Positions 1 through 8,179 of a stretch of DNA of 64,000 bases are shown here, in pieces. Position numbers and translations under genes: made by a program. This DNA comes from Lysinibacillus irui (GTDB lineage Bacteria > Bacillota > Bacilli > Bacillales_A > Planococcaceae). Location of the stretch: NCBI RefSeq assembly GCF_028877475.1, contig NZ_CP113527.1:1481501-1545500 (forward strand), written 5' to 3'. The notes below the pieces were generated by a model. It made no database searches. It worked only from the letters and a program-made list of their open reading frames with translations, and was not told where the DNA came from. Every line of letters begins with the position of its first letter. The stretch's first letter is position 1.

Positions 1-878
1 TCAATATTAAGCGAACCCCATTCATTCGGAAGTGTGCCGTCATCAATATATGTAACAATTTCAGGAGCCACTCTTTCCCCAATACGATTCGCAAAGACAG
101 AATTATTTTTAGCAACAGCTGTTGCTTCTAAGCCATGGCCACAAGCCTCATGGAAAATAACGCCACCGAATTCATTATCAATGATGACAGGGAATTTTCC
201 GCTTGGACATTCATCTGCATGAAGCATCGTTACAGCAATACGTGCAGCTTCTCCTGCGTAATGATTAAGATCCAGTCTTTCAATAAATTCAAAGCCTGCA
301 TGGGCACCAGGACCATAGAAACCTGTTTGCACTTCAGTACCTTCTTCAGCAGTTGCTCGCATGCTCAGCCTACTATAAATACGTGTGTCCTCTACAAATT
401 TACCTTCAGAATTAGCGATTAGTACGTTCTGCTGTTCGTCTAAATAACGGACAAATACTTGACTAATACGGGGGTCATAATTTCTAGCGATTGAATCTGC
501 TTGTCGCATGATAGCGGTTTTCCTGCTGTGCTCCACAGTATTAGGCATACGCAGGATTTGATGAATAGGTGTCACCATCTCCTTATGAAGAGGGTGAATA
601 GTACCTGACGCACCACCTTTGATAGCTAGTGCTGCTCGTTTGGCTGCTGCCAATAAGCCTTCCTCTGAAAAATCATTAGTGTAGGTATAGATACTTTGAA
701 GGCCTGAAAAAATTCGAATGCCAATACCAAAATCACGTCCAGCAATACTTTGATCGATTTGTCCGCTTTGTAAAACGAATTCATTAGCATACTTATCTTC
801 AATGAAGATTTCAGAAAAATCACCACCTGTAGCGAGAGCTGCTTCAAGCACATTTTCTATAATGGATTGTTTAATCAT
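1..878 (-). CDS. tldD: TldD-family metalloprotease (N-terminal part, cut by window start)
   Basis: The gene reads leftwards and leaves the window, so only about 292 residues are seen and the C-terminus is missing. The family is cytoplasmic; TldD/TldE (PmbA) proteases trim modified peptides and other small substrates. The zinc-binding motif HEACGH lies near residue 243, as in TldD; the TldE partner lacks it. The N-terminal half has the usual TldD pattern (early acidic segment, QSGxIDQS, GIGIRIFSG). The ATG is preceded by a good GGAGG site about 7 bases upstream. The partner tldE/pmbA would be expected beyond the left edge. The family call is firm; the exact substrate is unknown. Confidence 0.88.
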   Translation of the reverse strand, partial: MIKQSIIENVLEAALATGGDFSEIFIEDKYANEFVLQSGQIDQSIAGRDFGIGIRIFSGLQSIYTYTNDFSEEGLLAAAKRAALAIKGGASGTIHPLHKEMVTPIHQILRMPNTVEHSRKTAIMRQADSIARNYDPRISQVFVRYLDEQQNVLIANSEGKFVEDTRIYSRLSMRATAEEGTEVQTGFYGPGAHAGFEFIERLDLNHYAGEAARIAVTMLHADECPSGKFPVIIDNEFGGVIFHEACGHGLEATAVAKNNSVFANRIGERVAPEIVTYIDDGTLPNEWGSLNI

Positions 879-1047
879 ATAAATTCCTCCTTTTCTTGAT
901 TATACCAAATTTTTAAAAAGTTCTGTATTATTCTATATTTCTAGATTGGTGATATACAAATTTATGTATATTGCCAATAAAATTTTTTATGACATAATTT
1001 TTATGCAATTTCACCAAACTAATGGAAAGACAGAGGAAGGTGAAGAG

Positions 1048-1272
1048 ATGCAACAACCATATAATGCTGGTGATATAGTTTATATTTTTTATCGCAATCC
1101 ACATATTCAGGATGTAGCGAATATACAGGAAGCGGCGGTAGTCAATCATCCAGAGCAACCAGAGGAGCTAGCTCTATTTTTATTCGAAACCTATTATCCG
1201 ATCACGAATGATATGTTAATTTTTTCAAGTGAGATGGCAGCTGAACAAGCCTATCATCAGTATTTTCACTAG
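1048..1272 (+). CDS. splA: SplA, regulator of spore photoproduct lyase
   Basis: A 74-residue protein rich in acidic and aromatic residues, with the SplA features YNAGDIVYIFYRNPH, IQEAAVVNHPEQP and ETYYP. In Bacillus, SplA is a negative regulator of the downstream lyase gene and is transcribed with it in the forespore. Its stop is only 9 bases before the splB ATG, so the two form an operon. An in-frame ATG at 946 exists, but the start at 1048 is preferred because GGAAGGTGAAGAG sits just upstream and the shorter product matches the family length (about 79 residues in B. subtilis). Confidence 0.9.
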   Translation: MQQPYNAGDIVYIFYRNPHIQDVANIQEAAVVNHPEQPEELALFLFETYYPITNDMLIFSSEMAAEQAYHQYFH

Positions 1273-1281
1273 GAGGTGGAC

Positions 1282-2310
1282 ATGATAAAGCCTTTTACAC
1301 CTCAGCTTGTCTATTTTGAACCCGATGCACTTCAGTATCCATTAGGGCAGGAGCTCAAAGAGAAGTTTGAGAAAATGGGGATTGAAATTCGCTATACGAC
1401 GTCGCACAATCAAGTAAGAAATCTGCCAGGAGACAATGATTTTCAAAAGTATCGCGTAGCTAAATCCACCTTAGTGGTTGGGATTAGAAAGACGTTAAAG
1501 TTTGATACATCGAAGCCTTCAGCAGAATATGCCATTCCATTTGCAACAGGCTGTATGGGCCATTGTCATTATTGTTATTTACAAACGACAATGGGCAACA
1601 AACCTTATATTCGTACGTATGTAAATGTCGATGAAATTCTAGAGCAAGCTGATCATTACATGGCCGAAAGAGCTCCTGAAATCACACGCTTCGAGGCATC
1701 TTGTACCTCTGATATTGTAGGGATTGATCATTTAACACATACATTGAAACGTGCTATTGAGCATTTTGGGCAAAGCGAGCTTGGCCAATTGCGGTTTGTT
1801 ACGAAATTCCATCATGTAGACCACCTATTGGATGCCAATCATAATGGCAAGACAAGGTTTCGTTTTAGCGTTAATGCAGATTATGTCATCAAACATTTTG
1901 AGCCAGGTACATCCCCACTTGCGAAGCGCATAGAGGCGGCAGGTAAAGTGGCAAGAGCTGGATATCCACTTGGATTTATTGTGGCCCCTATTTATCTCCA
2001 TGAAGGGTGGCAGGAAGGATATTACCATATGTTTGAACGATTAGATGCAGAGCTACCTAAGGATGTACGCGATGATATCACATTTGAGTTTATTCAGCAT
2101 CGCTTTACAAAGCCAGCTAAACGAGTAATTGAAAAAAATTACCCGATGACGAAGCTAGAACTCGACGAAACTGTGAGAAGGTATAAATGGGGCAAATATG
2201 GAATTGGCAAATATATTTATCAAAAAGAAGAAGAGGAAGATATTAAAGAACATTTATATGGCTATATGCAAAAGTTCTTTCCACAAGCGAAACTAGAATA
2301 TTTTACGTAA
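1282..2310 (+). CDS. splB: Spore photoproduct lyase (radical SAM)
   Basis: A 342-residue radical SAM enzyme that repairs the thymine dimer specific to UV-irradiated spores during germination. Counting from the ATG at 1282, the cluster cysteines of CMGHCHYC fall at 91, 95 and 98 and the H-atom-donor cysteine (in EASCTSD) at 141, the numbering known for B. subtilis SplB. This supports 1282 over the in-frame GTG at 1276, which also lies inside the GGAGG ribosome site. It is the second gene of the splAB operon. The pair is strong evidence for an endospore former. Confidence 0.96.
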   Translation: MIKPFTPQLVYFEPDALQYPLGQELKEKFEKMGIEIRYTTSHNQVRNLPGDNDFQKYRVAKSTLVVGIRKTLKFDTSKPSAEYAIPFATGCMGHCHYCYLQTTMGNKPYIRTYVNVDEILEQADHYMAERAPEITRFEASCTSDIVGIDHLTHTLKRAIEHFGQSELGQLRFVTKFHHVDHLLDANHNGKTRFRFSVNADYVIKHFEPGTSPLAKRIEAAGKVARAGYPLGFIVAPIYLHEGWQEGYYHMFERLDAELPKDVRDDITFEFIQHRFTKPAKRVIEKNYPMTKLELDETVRRYKWGKYGIGKYIYQKEEEEDIKEHLYGYMQKFFPQAKLEYFT

Positions 2311-2315
2311 CTATG

Positions 2316-2340
2316 AGAGAGAACAATATGTTTTCTCTCT
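2316..2340. terminator. Weak hairpin between convergent splB and Nudix genes
   Basis: Eight-base arms AGAGAGAA / TTCTCTCT with a loop of about 9 bases lie between two converging genes. There is no clean T-run, so termination in either direction is only plausible. Confidence 0.35.
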
Positions 2341-2785
2341 ATAGTAATAATTGTGCTTTATACGGTTCAATAAAACGACGATCTGTTAAATTTTGTGGTA
2401 AATGGCTCAGTGAGAAATAGTGCATCGTCTCTGATTCATTGTAATCAATCACTAAATCACCGTGAACATTTCTTGTATAATAGACAGCTGTAACAGAATA
2501 TAATTCATCTCCATTTGACACTTTAAGATAGCAATCAGGTCCAGAAAAAACACCCAGTAACTGTAAGTCTGAGATGATCAGACCTGTTTCTTCTAACACT
2601 TCTCTTTTGGCGGTATCTTCTAAGCTCTCACCCAATTCCATTAAGCCACCTGGGAGCCCCCAGCCGCCATCATATCTTTTTTGTAGTAACACTTCGTTTG
2701 CACTATTTAACATGATGACAACAGATCCAGGTAAAATAATCGGTTGATGTCCTACGTATTGTCTTAAAAATTTATAGTATTCCAT
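2339..2785 (-). CDS. Nudix hydrolase
   Basis: A 148-residue single-domain Nudix hydrolase. The full Nudix box is present (GX5EX7REUXEEXGU: GGLMELGE, then REVLEETGL) around residues 50-72, so it should be a metal-dependent pyrophosphohydrolase of a nucleoside-diphosphate-X compound; the substrate cannot be read from sequence. The reading frame stays open to 2884, but the extra 33 residues do not look like the family, and MEYYKFLRQYVGHQP is the usual N-terminus. AAAGGATG lies upstream of the ATG at 2785. It converges on splB. Confidence 0.85.
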   Translation of the reverse strand: MEYYKFLRQYVGHQPIILPGSVVIMLNSANEVLLQKRYDGGWGLPGGLMELGESLEDTAKREVLEETGLIISDLQLLGVFSGPDCYLKVSNGDELYSVTAVYYTRNVHGDLVIDYNESETMHYFSLSHLPQNLTDRRFIEPYKAQLLL

Positions 2786-2917
2786 GATAACATCCTTTTC
2801 TTTAATTGATTTTCCCTCTGTATGAATTAACCATAAAATGAAAAAATCCTGCTTATGTTCATATTTGTATAATCCAAAAAGCAATGGTAACGCTAATGAA
2901 AAAGGGGAGAAAATAGA

Positions 2918-3853
2918 GTGGATTCATTCCAAGTAAATTGTTGGTCAGAGCATGAAGAGCTAAAGGTTGTCATGCTTTGTGCACCTTCAATTGCAGATGT
3001 CTCAGATTTAACGATAGCGGAGCAGGTAGGTTGGAGTGATACGGTTAATCATAGTAAGGCACTGGAAAGCTTCATGGCACTAAAGATGATATTAGAAAAC
3101 GAGGGGGTTAAAGTTATAGATTACGCAAAAGAACTTCCTATTGATCAGCAGTTATTAAGTGAACAGTTTATTAACCGTTATTTTGTACGTGATCTTGCGT
3201 GTGTCATCGGCAATCGAATAGTACCTGGTAATGCAGGAAGCTCACTAAGGCAACCAGAATATCCTCTTGCTCATGCACTTTTAGAAAAATGGTTTCCCCA
3301 ACAATTGATGCCAATGTTGCAACCACTACATTCATTCGAGTGTGGAGATGTGTTGATTTTAAATAAGGATGCTGTACTTATTAATCTCGGTATGCGAACG
3401 ACAATAGAGGCTATCGAAGGTATAATGGAAACTATTTTACATGAGGGATTTTCTGAAATCGCAGTCATTGATTTACCAAAAAGCAATGATACGCTTCATT
3501 TAGATATGAATTGTAATGTTGTGAACAAGAATTTGGTCATCGCTAAAAGTTTTGTTCGTTATTTTCCAGTACAGGTGTTGAAAGCGCAAAGCAGACGTTT
3601 TGATATGGTGGAATCATTTTTAAAGCATCATGGTTTTGAAGTTTTCTGGCTAGACTCCTATAAGACAATCCCTGATATTAATTTTATTAACCTAAATCCT
3701 GAAACATTAGTGATTAGCAAACAGGCATCGAAACAGCAATTATTGGCACATCCACTACTAAAGAAAAAGAACTTGCTTGAGGTTGATGTCACAGAGCTTG
3801 AAAAAGGCGGTGGTGGAATTCGATGCATGACAATGCCATTGGTAAGAACGTAA
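2918..3853 (+). CDS. Arginine deiminase-like guanidino-group-modifying enzyme
   Basis: A 311-residue member of the amidinotransferase/arginine deiminase/DDAH superfamily. Motifs in order: FVRDLACVIGN (about residues 89-99), FECGDVL, LHLDMN with the catalytic histidine, and the C-terminal GGGGIRCMTMP with the nucleophilic cysteine. It is about 100 residues shorter than classical arginine deiminase, which fits a DDAH-like or other guanidine hydrolase. GTG start with AAAGGGGAG upstream. The amino-acid permease follows after 16 bases, so enzyme and transporter are probably co-transcribed and share a guanidino-amino-acid substrate (inference). Confidence 0.8.
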   Translation: MDSFQVNCWSEHEELKVVMLCAPSIADVSDLTIAEQVGWSDTVNHSKALESFMALKMILENEGVKVIDYAKELPIDQQLLSEQFINRYFVRDLACVIGNRIVPGNAGSSLRQPEYPLAHALLEKWFPQQLMPMLQPLHSFECGDVLILNKDAVLINLGMRTTIEAIEGIMETILHEGFSEIAVIDLPKSNDTLHLDMNCNVVNKNLVIAKSFVRYFPVQVLKAQSRRFDMVESFLKHHGFEVFWLDSYKTIPDINFINLNPETLVISKQASKQQLLAHPLLKKKNLLEVDVTELEKGGGGIRCMTMPLVRT

Positions 3854-3869
3854 TGAAAGGCTGATAATA

Positions 3870-5186
3870 ATGACATCAAAAACAAGTAAAGGTAGAATGT
3901 CTTGGTGGCAGCTTTCACTTCTCGGTATCGGCTGTACATTAGGAACAGGCTTTTTTCTTGGAACAAGTATGGCCATTCATAAAAGCGGACCAGCCGTGCT
4001 CATTCCTTTTTTATTAGCAGCCATTTGCACGTATATAGTTTATGATGCTCTTGTCAAAATGTCTGTGGAAAACCCTGATAAAGGCTCCTTTCGTACTTAT
4101 GCCAAGCAAGCCTTTGGACGATGGGCAGGGTTCAGTAATGGCTGGGTATACTTGATGTCAGAGTTATTAATCATGGGAAGTCAGCTGATGGCGCTCGGGA
4201 TTTTTACGAGGTTCTGGTTTCCAGCACTGCCACTCTGGATTTCTGCAGCGATTTATGCCGTACTAGGATTAGTCGTGATTCTAACAGGTATGAAGGGCTT
4301 TGAAAATTTCCAAAATATCTTCGGAGCTTTAAAAGCTGCTGCCATTATCATGTTTATTATCGTTGCCGTTATTATCATCTTGAAAGGCACGCAAGCAGCA
4401 ACTCTGGATTCATTACAAGCTAATTATGAATCCTTTTTTTCACAAGGAATGAAAGGAATATGGCTTGGACTGCTCTATGCCTTTTATGCCTATGGAGGAA
4501 TAGAGGTAATGGGGTTAATGGTTATCGATTTAAAAAATCCGCAAGAGGCGCCGAAAGCAGGAAGAATTATGCTTGTTGTCATAACAATCATCTTTATCCT
4601 AGCTATTGCACTTGCATTGGCACTTGTATCATGGAAAGACTTTGCGATAGATGAAAGCCCTTTTATCACAGCACTTCATGGTTATCATATACCTTTTGTA
4701 GCAGATATTTTTAATGGTGTATTAATCATAGCTGGTTTTTCAACAATGGTCGCTTCGCTTTACGCGGTTATCACCATTCTTATAACACTGGCAGAGGATC
4801 AAGATGCTCCAGATATTTTGGCGAAAAAAGGGAAAATGAAAGTGCCATTTCCCGCCTTTATTTTTTTAACGAGTGGTTTAGTCATCACGATTGTTATTGG
4901 CTTTCTGATGCCAGAAAAAATTTTTGAATATTTAATTACCGCAGCGGGTTTAATGCTAATCTACAACTGGCTCTTTATTTTAGTGACCTATAGGAAGCTC
5001 ATGGCATTATCAAAGTGGGCCTATGTGAAAAATAATATAGGGATATTACTCATTATAGTGACGGTGTCTGGGACTTTAGGCGAAAAAACAAGCAGACTCG
5101 GTTTTTACGTGAGCCTGCTCTTTATTGTTCTAATTGGATTGGCGACCTGGTTCGTCGTGAAAAGGCAAAGGAATATTACGCAATGA
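3870..5186 (+). CDS. APC-family amino-acid permease
   Basis: A 438-residue integral membrane protein with about 12 hydrophobic segments and the N-terminal GIGCTLGTGFFLGTS turn typical of APC-superfamily permeases, which binds the substrate carboxyl/amino groups. It is the second gene after the deiminase-like enzyme and likely imports that enzyme's substrate. Its last 57 bases overlap the end of the convergent YqcI/YcgG-type gene. Substrate specificity is not readable; arginine or a derivative is the contextual guess. Confidence 0.85.
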   Translation: MTSKTSKGRMSWWQLSLLGIGCTLGTGFFLGTSMAIHKSGPAVLIPFLLAAICTYIVYDALVKMSVENPDKGSFRTYAKQAFGRWAGFSNGWVYLMSELLIMGSQLMALGIFTRFWFPALPLWISAAIYAVLGLVVILTGMKGFENFQNIFGALKAAAIIMFIIVAVIIILKGTQAATLDSLQANYESFFSQGMKGIWLGLLYAFYAYGGIEVMGLMVIDLKNPQEAPKAGRIMLVVITIIFILAIALALALVSWKDFAIDESPFITALHGYHIPFVADIFNGVLIIAGFSTMVASLYAVITILITLAEDQDAPDILAKKGKMKVPFPAFIFLTSGLVITIVIGFLMPEKIFEYLITAAGLMLIYNWLFILVTYRKLMALSKWAYVKNNIGILLIIVTVSGTLGEKTSRLGFYVSLLFIVLIGLATWFVVKRQRNITQ

Positions 5187-5936
5187 ACCATTTTCCTTTG
5201 ACATCCGTAAAAAAGGGCATTTTGATGGACTTTGATTATCGTCACTTAAAAAATACTGCTTCCATTCATAGCTATCCTCTTGTCCATACCATTTTAAATC
5301 AGGATGTCCTGGAATTTGGTCATAGTCTGCAATGCGCTGGCGGATGAGCTTTTTCATTTTTTGTCCAAATGCAGTAGAGTCGTTTATATCATTAAATATC
5401 CAGCGAGGTTGAATGGCCATTAACAAAGTAGAAAAATGACGGCTCTTCCGCAATTTATGTGCTGGTGTAGCACAAGAAATAAAATAGGGTTCCCCGTTAA
5501 AGCAAAACTCCCATTCATTATGGACTGGATCTGTCGGTATTTCTTCAGGCCAAGCTACCTCATCTATGTTGGTTAAATGGTTTAAGACTGACCAAAATAA
5601 CTGTTGATAATCCTCCACCTTAAAGCTTTCTAGCATATCAAGAGGGGCATGAAAAAACACTGTAAGGGTTGTATATTTTCCACAAGATCGCGAGACTTTC
5701 GCGTATTCCTTTAAGCACTGAGCTAGCAAGTTAATCGATTGCTCCTCCCGTGGATCGCCAACAAAACTATAACGTAAATGATTAGATAAAAAGCCCATTC
5801 TGGCTGGTACACACGGAAACGTATTTGCTTCATCAGCAATCGTGGCAGCAAAGTCATTATAGGCAGACTGTTGCCATAATGGAAGTGCTTCAAAATGATC
5901 CTCAATCCACTTCCTATCAAACACTACACCTTCCAC
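5130..5936 (-). CDS. YqcI/YcgG-family protein (heme-dependent guanidine N-hydroxylase-like)
   Basis: A 268-residue protein with the YqcI/YcgG pattern: FPCVPARMG near residue 40, LTVFFHAP, WEFCFNGEPYFISCATPAHKLRKSR, and the terminal CPF. Characterised relatives (GntA of guanitoxin, DcsA of D-cycloserine synthesis) are heme enzymes that N-hydroxylate a guanidino group. GTG start with GGAGGAG 8 bases upstream. The final residues after CPF are not conserved and are encoded in the region overlapping the convergent permease gene by 57 bp. Facing a guanidino-modifying enzyme and a permease, it may act on arginine, but it is on the opposite strand and this is inference. Confidence 0.75.
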   Translation of the reverse strand: MEGVVFDRKWIEDHFEALPLWQQSAYNDFAATIADEANTFPCVPARMGFLSNHLRYSFVGDPREEQSINLLAQCLKEYAKVSRSCGKYTTLTVFFHAPLDMLESFKVEDYQQLFWSVLNHLTNIDEVAWPEEIPTDPVHNEWEFCFNGEPYFISCATPAHKLRKSRHFSTLLMAIQPRWIFNDINDSTAFGQKMKKLIRQRIADYDQIPGHPDLKWYGQEDSYEWKQYFLSDDNQSPSKCPFLRMSKENGSLRNIPLPFHDEPGRQSN

Positions 5937-6034
5937 TTGAGACTCCTCCTTCTACTCACTTTTATACTATTAAAGAAAAAGCAAATGGGTTACGAATCTG
6001 TCGCGAGTATACGAGGTATTCTTTCGAGAGACTG

Positions 6035-6945
6035 CTAGGGTATGAGCGGCTTTGACCAATAAGGATCACCTGGAGCAAGGGTATGAGCGGAATGGAGCCA
6101 AGAATGATCACCAGAGCAAGGGTATGAGCGGAGTGGAGCCAATAAGGATCACCTCGATCAAGAGTATGAGCGGGATGGAGCCAATTATGATCGCCTCGTG
6201 CCAGGATATGAGCGGAATGGAGCCAATTATGATCACCACGAGCCAGGGTATGAGCGGAATGGAGCCAATTATGATCACCTTGAGCCAGGATATGAGCGGA
6301 ATGGAGCCAATAAGGATCACTTCGATCAAGGATATGAGCGGAATTGAGTCAAAGGTGATCACCTCGAGCTAGGGTATGAGCGGCTTTGACCAATAAGGAT
6401 CACCTCGAACAAGGATATGAGCGGAATGGAGCCAATTATGATCACCTCGAACAAGGATATGAGCGGTATTGAGCCAAGAATGATCACCTCGAGCAAGAGT
6501 ATGAGCGGAATGGAGCCAATTATGATCACCTTGAGCAAGGATATGAGCGGTTTTGAACCAATAAGGATCACCTCGAGCAAGAGTATGAGCGGAATGGAGC
6601 CAAGAATGATCACCACGAGCAAGGAGAAGAGCGGAATGGAGCCAATTATGATCGCCTCGTGCCAGGATATGAGCGGAATGGAGCCAATTATGATCACCTT
6701 GAGCCAGGATATGAGCGGAATGGAGCCAAGAATGATCACCACGAGCCAGGGTATGAGCGGAATTGAGTCAAAGGTGATCACCACGAGCAAGGATATGAGC
6801 GGTATTGAGCCAAGAATGATCACCTCGAGCAAGAGTATGAGCGGAATGGAGCTAAGAATGATCACCTCGAGCAAGAGTATGAGCGGTATGGAATCAAGAA
6901 TAATCACCACAAGCAAAGGTATGAGCAATAATGCAACATCAACTA
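6035..6945. repeat. 42-bp minisatellite, 21 full units plus a degenerate end unit
   Basis: Units begin ATGAGCGG and recur at 6042, 6083, 6124, 6166, 6208, 6250, 6292, 6334, 6376, 6417, 6459, 6501, 6543, 6585, 6627, 6669, 6711, 6753, 6795, 6837 and 6879, with a broken unit at 6921. Eighteen units are 42 bp and three are 41 bp (6042, 6083 and 6376). Most units carry TGATCACC. Variation clusters in the middle (CCAATTATG, CCAAGAATG, CCAATAAGG, TCAAAGGTG), and exact unit types recur 8-10 units apart, so blocks have been duplicated. Because 42 is divisible by three, long reading frames arise on both strands, but none has a convincing ribosome site. Confidence 0.92.
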
Positions 6946-6994
6946 CCTAAAAAGAACCAGCCTGCTATTGTAGGAAGCAGCTAGCGGCATGGTC

Positions 6995-7432
6995 TTAAAC
7001 TTTCTGTTGAAAAACCTTTTGCTCTAGGATGGTTAGGGCATGTTGGATTTCCTTTAGATCCTGTGGAGAAGCATGTTGAATAAGCTGGGAAAAGCGTTCC
7101 TCTATACAGGCGAAGGCCTCTTCCATCATTTTTTCACCTTCATTGGACAAGCGAACATATTGCTTTCTTCGGTCTCCGGTGTCGTTAAATTTTTCAATTA
7201 GCTGTCGTTCTTTTAATTTTCGTAGTTCACGACTCGTATTTGGTAAGGACATGTGTTGGCAGTCACTAATTTCGGTTGGTGTGACAGGCTGGCTTACTTT
7301 AATATATTCAAGAATTTTATATTGTAGCGGTGTGATATTTGCATCCGTAACATTTTGTGTAAGATCGTGTGTCACTTGATGGATAGTGGCAGTAAACGAT
7401 ACAAATTGATGAAATAAAGAGCTTTTATTCAT
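6995..7432 (-). CDS. MarR-family transcriptional regulator
   Basis: A 145-residue winged-helix regulator: helical dimerisation ends and a central wHTH (TPTEISDCQHMSLPNTSRELRKLKERQLIEK, then the wing DRRKQYVRLS). Start chosen at ATG 7432 (MNKSSLF), with GAGGTGA six bases upstream, rather than the in-frame ATG at 7453 that lacks a site. It is divergent from the flavodoxin-fold oxidoreductase, and the shared intergenic region carries two 14-bp palindromes. This is the classic layout of a MarR repressor controlling itself and a stress oxidoreductase; the ligand is unknown. Confidence 0.88.
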   Translation of the reverse strand: MNKSSLFHQFVSFTATIHQVTHDLTQNVTDANITPLQYKILEYIKVSQPVTPTEISDCQHMSLPNTSRELRKLKERQLIEKFNDTGDRRKQYVRLSNEGEKMMEEAFACIEERFSQLIQHASPQDLKEIQHALTILEQKVFQQKV

Positions 7433-7480
7433 TGGGATCACCTCTACTGTCAAGATACCAAATAACTTATCTCAAAACAA

Positions 7481-7534
7481 TTATCATTTGACAACTAAAA
7501 AGAGCTCGATTATTATTTTGTTATCAAATGATAA
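7481..7534. promoter_or_regulatory. Paired MarR-type operators between divergent genes
   Basis: Two palindromes, TTATCATTTGACAA (7481-7494) and TTATCAAATGATAA (7521-7534), share the form TTATCA-NN-TGAYAA and sit 40 bp apart, about four helical turns. The second one ends 17 bases before the oxidoreductase ATG, covering its leader. Size and form fit a MarR dimer site. Confidence 0.65.
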
Positions 7535-7551
7535 GTAATGAGGTGCACGAA

Positions 7552-8139
7552 ATGAAAACATTAATTGTCTATACATACCCAAATCATAAAAGTTTAAATT
7601 ATGCTTTTCTACAGGAAGTAATTAAGGGGTGTCGTGAGAATCCTGCCATCGAGGAGTTACAGATACTAGATTTATATGAAGAAGACTTCGATCCACGTTT
7701 AATGTTCCATGAGCACAAACGACGACGTGATATGTATCAGGATCCGAAGATGGAAAAATATCGCCAACAGCTTTCTTGGGCAGATCAACTAGTTTTTGTT
7801 TACCCGATTTGGTGGGGGAGGCCACCAGCTATGCTGTTAGGCTATATTGATCAATTATTTGCAGCGAACTTTGCTTATCGCGATACAAAGGGGTTATTTC
7901 CAGAAGGGCTCTTAAAAGGGAAGTCTGTTGTCTGTGTGTCTACAATGAAGGGGCCAACCAATTATCCATTTTTATGGTTGAATAACGCACATAAAATTTT
8001 GATGAAGCGTGCATTGTTTAAGTTTGTTGGGATGAAAAAAGTGAAGTTTTTTGAGTTTGGTAACATGGAAAGTAAAAAGGGGAAGCAACAGCAAAAATTG
8101 AATAAAGTATATCAATATTTTAGAAAAGTAGCTTACTAA
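7552..8139 (+). CDS. NAD(P)H-dependent flavodoxin-fold oxidoreductase
   Basis: A 195-residue flavoprotein of the NQO/MdaB/YwrO group. The N-terminal TLIVYTYPNHKSLNYAF is the FMN/FAD phosphate-binding loop, and QLVFVYPIWWGRPPAMLLGYID is the conserved dimer/active-site segment. It should reduce quinones or other electrophiles with two electrons. An upstream in-frame ATG at 7528 is inside the operator; the ATG at 7552 with GAGGTG before it is preferred. Its promoter region is shared with the divergent marR gene, so induction by quinone-like compounds is likely (inference). Confidence 0.87.
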   Translation: MKTLIVYTYPNHKSLNYAFLQEVIKGCRENPAIEELQILDLYEEDFDPRLMFHEHKRRRDMYQDPKMEKYRQQLSWADQLVFVYPIWWGRPPAMLLGYIDQLFAANFAYRDTKGLFPEGLLKGKSVVCVSTMKGPTNYPFLWLNNAHKILMKRALFKFVGMKKVKFFEFGNMESKKGKQQQKLNKVYQYFRKVAY

Positions 8140-8179
8140 AAAATAACTCGTGCAGAACGGTGTTAATCGTTTGCACGAG
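8136..8179 (-). terminator. Terminator of the bmrA-HssRS-like operon
   Basis: Arms CTCGTGCA / TGCACGAG (8147-8154 and 8172-8179) overlap the end of the kinase gene. Read on the minus strand, the stem is followed by TTATTTTTT, the intrinsic-terminator layout for leftward transcription. Confidence 0.6.

Noticed and set aside
952..971. Palindrome ATATACA-N6-TGTATAT before splA
   Set aside because: AT-rich and short; I cannot tell an operator from chance, and no sigma-G promoter is clear at the right distance.
6108..6928. Long open frames on both strands through the minisatellite
   Set aside because: They arise because the unit length is a multiple of three. No ribosome site fits, the array contains 41-bp units that break the frame, and both strands are equally open.
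6035..6945. CRISPR array
   Set aside because: The units are contiguous and all similar; there are no unique spacers between constant repeats and no cas genes nearby.
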